From Pseudomonadota bacterium (GTDB taxonomy: Bacteria; Myxococcota_A; Polyangia; Haliangiales; Haliangiaceae), in NCBI GenBank assembly GCA_022360315.1, contig JAKSDA010000027.1, positions 1 through 64,000 on the forward strand: a stretch of DNA of 64,000 nucleotides. Direction: 5' to 3'. This document shows, one piece after another, positions 44,136 through 54,700 of the stretch (within the stretch, counting starts at the first letter, position 1; the number at the start of each line of letters is the position of its first letter). Below the pieces are notes generated by a model, which did not search any database, was not told where the DNA came from, and saw only the letters and a list, made by a program, of their open reading frames with translations. A program made the position numbers and the translations under genes.

Positions 44136-45728
44136 ATGAGTGAGTCACACTATTATTTGAAGCCCAATGTGTTGCTCGAGCCGTTGTTTGCTGGCTGGTA
44201 CGCCTGGCCCCATTTGATTTCACCCGCAACTGCGGCCATGAATGTGTTGCATCGTCATCTCACGATCATGGATTCGTTTATTCAGGCGCCTCATATACAC
44301 GCAGCTGCGGTGAAGAATCCCCGAATGCTCGGCGGGCCGTTCATGGATCACCCCGAGGACCGGGTCGACGAGGTCGCCCAGCTCAGAGATCGCACAGCGC
44401 GGGACCAGGCCCACTTGATCGAATTTGCCCGGGCGGTGATAGAGCTCGGCCGCATGCTCGAGGAGCGCGCTACTGGTTACAGTATGGAGCCGCTTTACCA
44501 GAGTGTGCCCGGCCCGCTCCGCGGCTACGTGGAATTGCTATACGATCTCGATAATCAGCCGTCCTTCCGGTTTTTCGAGCCGCTTCTCTATCGCTCTCGC
44601 TACTATGATCGCGAACGCCAGAGTATTGCACTTTCTGTTATCGAGTCAGACCAGCGGCCGTTTGTGCTCAGCACGCCGAAATTAGATGAACCCGGCACCC
44701 TAATGCTCGAAATCCCCTTCGAGGACCCCCGCATCGACGATCTATTCGCCATGCGGTATCAGGCTGGCGATCCCGAAGCTGTGGGAGAATCCCTCGACCT
44801 CGGAAAGAACCAATTCGACGTGTTTCGAGGTTTTTTTACCGACCAGCCGCCCACCGCGTTTCAGCGGTATACGGGCAGTGGCATTCGGACTCGCTATTTT
44901 GGTCACGCATGTGTTTTGGTCGAGAGTCGCGACGTCTCCATCCTCATCGATCCAGTGATCAGCTATACATACCCCGCCGATGTCTCGCGCTTCACGTATC
45001 AAGAGTTGCCAGAAACCATCGATTGTGTGCTCATCACTCACAACCACCAGGACCACGTCCTGCTCGAAACACTTTTGCAGCTGAGGCATCGCATCGAGCG
45101 CGTGATCATTCCACGAGGCGGAGGCGGCGCTCTACAGGACCCAAGCTTGAAACTGATGCTGCGCGCCATCGGCTTTGCCGAGGTCATCGAACTGGACGAA
45201 TTCGACGAGATCGAGCTGCCCGGCTGTACGATTACTGGCGTCCCGTTTGTGGGTGAACACTGCGACCTCGACATTCGCAGCAAGTTGTGTCATCACGTCC
45301 GTCTGGCCGGGCGTTCGATCCTATTTGCCGCTGATTCGTGCAATATCGAGCCACGGCTTTACCGGTATATCCACCGCGAGATCGGCGATGTCGACGTGCT
45401 CTTTGTCGGCATGGAATGCGACGGTGCGCCGCTATCTTGGCTCTATGGACCGTTGCTTACCGAGCCGCTTGCTCGCGACAAAGATCATTCGCGCCGGCTG
45501 GCCGGCAGTGACTTTTCGCGCGCGCGCGATCTAGTCAGGCAATTCAATCCGAGCGACGTATACGTCTATGCGATGGGTCAGGAGCCCTGGCTGACTTACA
45601 TCATGTCTCTTACCTATACAGAGTTTTCCAAACCGATCGTCGCGTCCAACCAGCTCCTGGAATATTGCCGCGATGAGGGCATCGTGGCCGAGCGGTTGTT
45701 CGGAGAAAAGGAGCTAATTTATGGCTGA
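44136..45728 (+). CDS. CmlA-type diiron beta-hydroxylase, copy 2
   Basis: This 530-residue protein is a clear paralogue of the 23937-25550 product. It begins SHYYLKPNVLLEPLF, and its metallo-beta-lactamase-like domain carries HNHQDH at 302-307, Glu374 (GEHCD) and Asp400 (ADSCN) as probable diiron ligands. It is the first gene of the second operon and overlaps the following NRPS start by 8 bases. That NRPS begins with the same kind of truncated C-like domain and an A domain with an Asn-type code. The predicted reaction is O2-dependent beta-hydroxylation of PCP-bound Asn. The second copy probably reflects a different substrate rather than redundancy, since each copy is tied to its own downstream module. 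Confidence 0.87.
   Translation: MSESHYYLKPNVLLEPLFAGWYAWPHLISPATAAMNVLHRHLTIMDSFIQAPHIHAAAVKNPRMLGGPFMDHPEDRVDEVAQLRDRTARDQAHLIEFARAVIELGRMLEERATGYSMEPLYQSVPGPLRGYVELLYDLDNQPSFRFFEPLLYRSRYYDRERQSIALSVIESDQRPFVLSTPKLDEPGTLMLEIPFEDPRIDDLFAMRYQAGDPEAVGESLDLGKNQFDVFRGFFTDQPPTAFQRYTGSGIRTRYFGHACVLVESRDVSILIDPVISYTYPADVSRFTYQELPETIDCVLITHNHQDHVLLETLLQLRHRIERVIIPRGGGGALQDPSLKLMLRAIGFAEVIELDEFDEIELPGCTITGVPFVGEHCDLDIRSKLCHHVRLAGRSILFAADSCNIEPRLYRYIHREIGDVDVLFVGMECDGAPLSWLYGPLLTEPLARDKDHSRRLAGSDFSRARDLVRQFNPSDVYVYAMGQEPWLTYIMSLTYTEFSKPIVASNQLLEYCRDEGIVAERLFGEKELIYG
45707..45713 (+). promoter_or_regulatory. Ribosome binding site of the terminal NRPS gene
   Basis: AAAGGAG sits 7 bases before the ATG at 45721, inside the end of the hydroxylase gene. 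It fixes the start of the terminal NRPS, and with the 8-base gene overlap it supports coupled translation of hydroxylase and NRPS. Confidence 0.7.
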
Positions 45729-48700
45729 TCTGGCGCAGAACAGCGAATATTCTCCAGATGATCACCTGCGCCTCACCGACGATCGGTGGCGCGCTCATCG
45801 CACATTCTGGCACGCCCAGCTGCAGCGTGTTGGCGAGCCGGCGGCGTGGTTTTACGCCCCGCCCAGGGGTGAACGAAGCGCCGGAGCAGACCGGGCGGCA
45901 GGCCAATCACTGCACTTGACATCCCAGGCGAGAGCTCGCGTCGAAAGCCTCGCCGCGGATCCGCTCGGTCGGTTTGCGGTGATGGTGGCGGCAGTCGCGC
46001 TGGTACGCTGGCATTACGACGGGTGTGATCCGCTGGTCGTTCATGCGCCACCACTCGAGGGTGTGACGCGATCATCGATTCCCATCATCATCGCGATCGA
46101 GCGGGACGATAGTATCAAGTCGTTTTTGCGCCGCACCGCCGGCATCATACAGGAATCCTACCGCTATAGTGATTTTCCTATCGAATTACTGTGCGTCCGG
46201 ACACTCGGCTATACTCGGGATCAGCTGTCGAATCTATGCGTGCGAGCTCCGCTGATCCACGCTCCAGTCCGACAGAGATTCCCCCTCGAACTCACTTTGT
46301 TTCTGGACCGCCACTGCATTGCTATTTCCGACCAGGCCGACCGCCTGGAACAGTTTATCCGCCACGGCTTTCTCGAACACATTGATCTTGTTTTGCGCGA
46401 GTTTGCCGACGCGGATAAAGCAGTTTGCAACATCGCACTGGTCGAGACCGCCGAGCAGCGGAGCTATTTCGATGTTTCGTATGCACACAGCGCGCCTCTG
46501 CCACTGCCCGCCGCGCTATTTGAACAGAGTGCGCGGACTCACTCGGAACGCGTCGCCGTTCGCTCCGAGGACGGCCAGACTGTGACCTACGGCGAGCTCA
46601 ACCGGCGGGCCAATCGCCTGGCTCACCATCTGCGCGACGCCCTCGGCGTCGGCCCCGAGACGGCAGTTGCCATTCTGAGCGATCACAGCCCCGAGTTGGT
46701 CGTGGCCATCCTCGGGGTCCTCAAGGCAGGAGCCGCGTACGTGCCGCTGGATCCGGCCGGTCCCGAGCAACGCCGGGCCACCGTGATGACGGATTCGGGG
46801 GCCTCGATCCTGCTCCTGCACTCCGATTATCTATACGAAACGCCACCGTCGGCTACAACTCGTTTTGTTCTCGATCTCGAACTCGACGACCTGACCCCTG
46901 CACAGCCAAACAGCGATCCAGTTCCGCTCGCCCGGCCGGACAATCTGGCGTACATACTCTATACATCGGGAAGCACGGGAACGCCCAAGGGCTGTCAGAT
47001 CTCACTGGGCAGCCTCAGCAATTACCTAGTGTGGGCGCGCAAAACGTATTTTCAATACCCGCAGCCACAGGTCGGTCTGTTCACCTCGGTGGTATTTGAT
47101 CTGACCATCACCGGGTTACTGGGAACACTGATCAGCGGCGGGACGATGCATGTGGCCAGATCCACCGCGGAGCCGTCGGGGACGCTGCGCGCAATGGTCA
47201 GTCCCGATCATCCCGCCAACCTGCTGAAAATCACGCCCACCCATATCCAGCTCATCGAACAATTGCATATGCCGGGGACCAATGTGGAACGGGTTATCGT
47301 GGGCGGCGAGCAGCTGACCACCGATCACTGTCGTGTTCTGCACCATCTGAACCCGACACTGGTGATCTACAATGAGTACGGTCCGACGGAAGCAACGGTC
47401 GGTTGTACCGTGCAGGAGATCCGCTCATCGGATCGCCACATACACATAGGAAAACCGATCGCAGGCGCGCAGGTCGCAGTGTTGAATCATCTGCTCCAGG
47501 CCTGTCCGGTGGGCATTCCCGGGCAACTGGCCATCGTCGGCGCCGGCCTGGCGCGCGGTTATCGCGAGCGACCACGGCAATCGGCTCGGTCCTTCCGACC
47601 CCATCCCTATCTGCCGGGAGTGCGTTGCTATCTGAGCGGAGACATGGGTCGCCTGCTACCCGATGGCAATATCGAGTGCTTCGGTCGGCTCGACGATCAG
47701 ATCAAGATTCGCGGTTATCGGGTCGAGCTGGGCGATATCGCCTGGCACCTGAAACAGCATCGACAGGTCAAAGACGCCGTAATTCTGCCCATTGGCGAGG
47801 GCAGCGCGCGCACTCTCACCGCCTTCGTATCGACGATAGGCGCCGTCGAGGCCGATGAGCTCAAACGCTGGTTGGCACCCCGGCTGCCCGAGTTCATGTG
47901 GCCGGCCCACGTGGTTGCCGTCGATCGCTTGCCGGTCAATCGCCAGGGCAAGCTGGATCGCGCAAATCTGGTAGAACTCGCCGAGAGGTCACGCCGAGCG
48001 CTGGGTCATGGAACACAGCCTCAGACCGCGACCCAGCGGGCACTAGCAGCGATCTGGCAGGACGTGTTTGCCATCGAAGGACTGGGGATCCACAGCAATT
48101 TTTTCGAGTTGGGCGGCAACTCACTGGTCGCCATGCAGATTCTGTCGCGCGTCTGGCAGCGTTGGGGTCACCAGCTGGAACTGCACGAACTGTTCGAACA
48201 TGCGACGATCGCGGGTCTGGGCGAGTGGCTCGATGAGCAGATAGGTGCGCAAGCAAGCGATGCGCAGGACAGCGATACGAAGGACAGCAATACGAAGGAG
48301 CGTACCGCGCAGCTCGGCGACCGGACGGACGACAGGCCGTACTCGATCCAGCGTGCAAATCGAGGCCGAGAGCTGCCGCTTTCGTTCGCTCAGGAGCGCC
48401 TCTGGCTCCTCCACCAACTGGAGGGCCCGAGCGCGGTATACAATTTATCGACAATATTGCGCTGGGACGGTCCGTTGCACGAGTCGGCTCTCACCCGTAC
48501 CATCGAGACCATTGTCGAGCGACACGAAGCACTGCGCACCTATATCGGTCAAACCGCTTCGGGACAGGCCCATCAGGTCCTGGCTGCCGGTTTGAACCAT
48601 CGACTCGTCGATCTACAGGAGTTCCCAGAGGACCGGCGCGAATTGGAGTTGTCCTGCCTTCTGGACACCGATAGCGATACTCCGTTTGATCTCACCGAGG

Positions 48701-51700
48701 GGCCATTGTGCCGAATCTCGGTGTTTCGGTTGGCACCGGAGAACTATGTCATTGCTGTGACAATGCACCATTTGATCTCGGATCTGTGGTCGATGGGTGT
48801 TCTGGTATCCGAGTTCGTCGCCTGTTATCAGGCGTTTTGCACCGGTCCCGAGGCCCAACCCGGGCTGCCGGATGTGCCCATCCAGTACGCCGATTTTGCG
48901 GCGTGGCAGCGGGACTATCTATCCGGCGCGACCATGGACAGGCACCTGGCGTACTGGCAGAAGGTACTCGCCGGCGCCGATACCACGCCGATTCTGCCGA
49001 CCGATCGCCCGCGCCCCGCCCGGCAGACGTTTTGCGGCTCAGCGCTTGATTTTCAGCTCGACAGGGCGCTCGCTCGATCACTGCGCGCCCTGGCTCACGA
49101 AACCAGGTCGACGCTGTACATGGTCCTGATGACCGCTTTTGCGCTGCTGCTCTCCCACTACAGCGGCAGGCGAGATCTGCTCATCGGCATGCCGGTGGCC
49201 AATCGCCACCACCTGCACACCGAGGGCCTGATTGGCTTCTTCGTCAATATTCTGGTCCTGCGTGCCGATATGACCGGAAACGCCAGTTTCCGGCAACTGC
49301 TCGGCCGCATCAAGTCGGCGATGCTCGACGCGTATAGCCACCAGGACATGCCGTTTGAAAAACTGGTGGAAGCCGTCAGGCCCCAACGCGATCCCAGCCG
49401 CAGCCCACTGATTCAGGTCATGTTCGATATGCACAACGCTCCGGCGGGCTCGTTGAACTTGCCCGACGTGACTCTGACTCCGATCGAACGGGGCGGTCGC
49501 CACGCCAAATTCGATCTGACGTTGTTCATGGCGGAGCGGGATGATGACGTGGTCGGCATGTTCGAGTTCAATCGCGATCTTTTCGACGCCGAAACAATCC
49601 GCGCTCTGGCCGGTCATCTGTGCAACTTGCTGGCAGCTCTGGCCAGTGAGCCAGACCGCTCGGTGTGGAGCGCGTCTGCTATGGACGAGCGCGAGCGGCA
49701 CCATGTGCGTTCGCTCTGTACTGGACCCCGGCGCGAGCAGCCGGACATCACGGCACGCAATCCGAGGCCGATTTGGTACCGAGCAGAGCAGCCGGGCGAC
49801 CGGCTATTGGATCGATCCCCGCACACGGTAAACGAGCTCTTCGAACGGGCCGCCGAGGCCGATCCCGATGGCACAGCACTCCGACTGGATGATCAACATA
49901 TCAGTTATGGCGAGCTGAACCGCAGAGTAAATCAGCTGGCCCACCACCTGCGCTCGTCCTACCAGGTCGTCCCCGAGTCGCCTGTGGGCCTGCTCCTGCC
50001 CCGGTCCGATTGGCTGGTAGTCAGTATTCTGGCTGTACTCAAATCCGGCGGGGCATTTGTTCCCATCGACCCGGCATATCCGGACGCGCGCATCAGGCAA
50101 ATCCTCGATGACGCCGGGATTTCGGCGCTCCTTTTGCACTCCGAAACACTATCGCGAGTGACCGACTTTGACGGCGAACTGTTCGCCTGTGATGTTCAGT
50201 GTGACCTGCTCGATACGCCGTGTGATAATCCCATCCCGAGCCACGGTCCTGACAATCTGGCCTATATCATCTATACGTCTGGCTCGACCGGCACCCCCAA
50301 GGGATGTTACCTCAGCCATGCCAATCTGGCTCATTACATCGACTGGTGTAATCACACCTATTTCGCTTCGGACGAGCAAGGCCATTTTGCACTGTTTACG
50401 TCGCCATCGTTCGACTTCACGCTGACCAGCGTGTTCTGTCCGCTGACCCGTGGCAAGTCGCTTACCATCGCCGATCGGTCGGCCGAAATCAGCGACCTAC
50501 TCGGCCAGTACTTCGACTCCACGTCGCCAGTCGATACAATCAAACTCACCCCATCCCATATCGAATTGCTCAGCCGACTCGAACTCGAGCAGGGTACGAT
50601 GTCGACAGTGATCCTGGGCGGTGAGGCGCTGACACCGCCACAGGTGTCCTTTCTCCAGCGGCTGAATCCCGGCATGAAACTGTATAACGAATACGGTCCC
50701 ACCGAAGCCACGGTCGGCTGCATCGTCGCCCGGCTGGAGTCGGCGCAAGCTCCCATACCGATCGGTACGCCCATCGCGGATACCGATGTCTACATCATGG
50801 ACAACAGCGGTCGCCAGGTACCCATCAGTGTGCCCGGCGAGATCTACCTCGGTGGTGCCGGGTTGGCGCGCGGGTACCACGGCCGCCCGGCATTGACTGC
50901 GTCTCGTTTTGTTCCGCATCCGGACCGGCCAGGCCAGCGATTGTACCGCACCGGCGACCGCGCTCGCCTGTTGCGACAGGGTACCATCGAATTTCTCGGT
51001 CGCATGGACAATCAGGTAAAGATACGGGGATTTCGAGTCGAGCCCGGCGAAATCGAAGCCACCATGCGCCAGTATCCGGGAGTGAAAGATGCCAGGGTCG
51101 TGGTCCGGTCCGCTGCCAATCAACAGTCGTGTTTGACCGGTTATGTGATTCCTTCCGATACCGGGCTGGAACGGGATTCGCTGCGCCGTTTTCTGGCCTC
51201 TCGCCTGCCAGCGTACATGGTACCAGCGGCCCTGTTCACGGTCGGCACGTGGCCCTTGACGGTTCATGGAAAACTCGATGTCGGCAAGCTGCCCGCATCC
51301 GATGGCGCCAGCCGCTCGCCCGGCGCCCATAAAACCCCGCCGCGAACAGCCACGGAGCAGGTGCTCGCCGCGATCTGGTGCAACGTGTTGCGGCTGCCCG
51401 AGGTGGGCGTAGACGACAATTTCTTCGAGCTCGGCGGCGATTCGATTCTGATGGTTCAGGTGGCCAGCCTGGCCGGACAGCACGGGCTCAGCATCGCGCC
51501 GAGTAAGATTTTTGACCATCCGACCATCGCCGAATTGGCCAGCGAGGCCGTGCGCCGCACCGAGGGCACCGAACGGCAGGCCGAAATGGGCTCGTTTCCA
51601 CTACTGCCCACTCAAGTGGCTTATTTCGAATCGGCTCCGCCGCGTCCACACCACTACAATCATTCTATCCTGGTCGAGGTGCCCAAACAGCTTACCGCAC

Positions 51701-54700
51701 GCGCTTTGACTGCGATTCTGCACGAGCTGGTCGAGCATCACGATGTCTTTCGCTGGCGTTTTGTCAAACAGGGAGACGATTGGGTGGGCGAACATGTCGA
51801 GCACATCGCGCATGTCGGCGATGGCCAGGGTATCGCAACCTGGAAACTCGACCAATTGGATCTGTCCCAGCTGGCCCCTGCCGAGCAACGAGCTGCTATC
51901 GAAAAACACACCGGACGACTTCAGGTTGGCATGGATCTGGCGAAACCGCCACTGGCCCGATTTCTGTGGTGTGACATGGGTGAAGGCCGGCCGGCACGCT
52001 TTTTGTGGATCATGCATCATCTGCTGGTCGATGGAGTTTCGTGGCGTATTTTATGGGCCGATTTGGTCTCGCTCTACGAGCAGATGCAACGAGGAGATTC
52101 GTTATCACTGCCGCCGCGGACATCATCATTCAAAAGCTGGGCGATTCGGCTGCGCGAATATGCACAGCGCGATGAGATGGTCGGAGAACGCGCATATTGG
52201 CTGGCACAATTGCCTCGTTTGCGCACAGACGCACTGTTTGACCACATGTCCGGTGTGGCAAAACTCGTCGAATCAAAGCAACACTCTACCGGCTCGACTC
52301 TGCGGGCTGGCGATCGCGAAGAGATCGGTGTACGATTGACCCCGGAGCAGACCGAGGCATTGATCCGGCGAGTGCCCAGGGCACTCCACACACGCGTCAA
52401 CGAAGTATTGCTTACTGCGCTGTTGATGGCGCTAGCCGAGTATACTGGTCGCGATGATATCCCCGTGATGATGGAAGGGCATGGGCGTGAGCCGCTGTTC
52501 GAGGATGTCGATGTATCGCGCACCGTGGGGTGGTTTACCACGCACTTTCCGGTGCGGGTCGCGGTCGACGACGATCCGATCGTCAGTCTCAAGGCGATCA
52601 AGGAATGTTTGCGCTCGGTGCCCAAAAACGGCATTGGATACGGAATGCTGCGCTATTTCGGCGGGCAATTGCACAATTCTCTGCCGCAGGTCTTGTTCAA
52701 TTATCTGGGCCAGATCGATCAACACTTCCACGATGGGGGGCGATCGTGGCAGCCGGTGGCCGAGCCGACTGGCGATGACATGGATCCGGATATGCCGGTG
52801 TCCTATCTGCTGGAAGTCAACGGGGTGATCGCCGAAGAATGTCTGACCGTGGGCTTTGTCTTTCCACCCGCCGTGATATCGCGGGAGCAGGCCGGGACAT
52901 TGGCCGAGAAGACCAGGCGGCAGCTACTCGATCTGATCGCGCGCGCGGAAAAACCGCAAGGTCACAGCATCACGCCGTCGGATTTTCCAACCATTACACT
53001 GGGTCAGAATTCGCTCGATGGCCTCGTCGCCGATTGTCTGGACAGACAGGGCAGTTCGGTCATATGGCCGGATTTCGACATCGTGGCTCTGTCACCGCTC
53101 CAGGAAGGCCTGTTGTTTCACGCCTTGCACGACCGCGATAGTTCGGCATACTTTGAACAGCTGTCGTGCCGCATTCGCGGCCCGCTCGATGCCTATCGGT
53201 TTGGCAAGGCCTGGCGGCAGGTGTCGCAGCGCCACGAGGTGTTGCGTTCGGCGTTTCATTGGCAAGGTCTGGAGCACCCGGTACGGGTGGTTTACTCGGT
53301 GCCAGAGATCCCCTGGCATCGCGGCGATTGGAGCCAACTCGATGGCGACGAGCAGAAAAAACGCTGGCAAGCGTGGCTGCGTGAAGACCGGGCAAAGGGA
53401 TTTCAGCCCGATGTGGCGCCGCTCTTGCGCCTCGCCTTGATCCGCTGTGCCGATCAGTCATTCTATTTTTGTTTCAGTCACCATCATCTGCTTTTGGACG
53501 GCTGGAGTGTGGGAAATCTGCTCAATGAAGTGTTTGCTGTCTACCGGGCCATGGCGGAACAGAGGCGACCAGAGCTGGCCCCGGTGCGGCCCTACCGGGA
53601 TTTTATCAACTGGCTAAAAAAGCGAGATCAGCGCCACGCAGGTCGGTTTTGGCGCGATCAGCTGGACGGATTCGACCGGCCGACTCCGCTTCCCTTCGAC
53701 CAGAACGGACTCGCCAATGCAACCCGGGAGCCGCACACAGTCGTATACCATGTGCCCGACGAGACCGTTTCGAGGGTCGAGAGCTTTGCAGCGCGCCACC
53801 GGCTCACTCTGAACACGCTGGTCCGGGGCGCTTGGGCGCTGCTCCTCGGTCTTCACTCCGGGCTCTCCGATGTGGTGTACGGGGTGACGGTGGCTGGCCG
53901 CGTGTCCGAGATCGAAGGAGTGGGTGATATGGTGGGACTCTTCATCAATACCTTGCCGCTGCGGGTCAAATTTTCGTCCGAACAGAATACCATCGTATGG
54001 CTGCGCGATCTTCAGCGCGCCCAGGTGGCGATGGAGCCGTATAGTTACAGTTCGCTGGCCGAGATCAGAAGCGCCAGTGAGTTGAGGGGATCGCGACCAC
54101 TCTTCGAGAGTCTCCTGGTATTCGAGAACTACCCGGTCGACGACGCGCTATCGCGTGATTCGGCAGATTTGCTTTTCGATCGTGTCGAGGTCTTTGAGCA
54201 AAGCAACGTTCCGCTGGTTTTGGCTGCGATTCCGGACGACGGCCTGGCGCTGCGCCTGCGCTATGATCCCGATCGCTTCGACAGAGCGTCGGCCGGCTAC
54301 ATCGTCGAAACTCTGTCATATCTCCTGGCCGGGTTGGCCAGCCATGGTGACTCCGCTCTGGCCAGCGTAACCGCATCGTCGGCCGAGTTTCCGCGCCGCT
54401 CTGGCGATCGAGCTCGACACCCCCGAATGGATGCCGGTAATGCGGGGCCAGAGCCGGCTCCTTTTCACCGCCAGTTTGAGGCCCGCGTACAAACACATCC
54501 CGAGTCGATTGCACTGGTCGATGGCGAAGACTCCCTGACCTACGGCCAGCTCAACCGCTGGGCCAACGGAATGGCTCGGTGGTTGCGAAAACAGGGAGTC
54601 GGAGCCGGTACGCGTGTGGCGCTATTGGCCTCGCGAAGTCATGGGTCGATTGCGGCCATACTGGCGGCGGTCAAGCTGGGCGCGGCGTACGTGCCGATCG

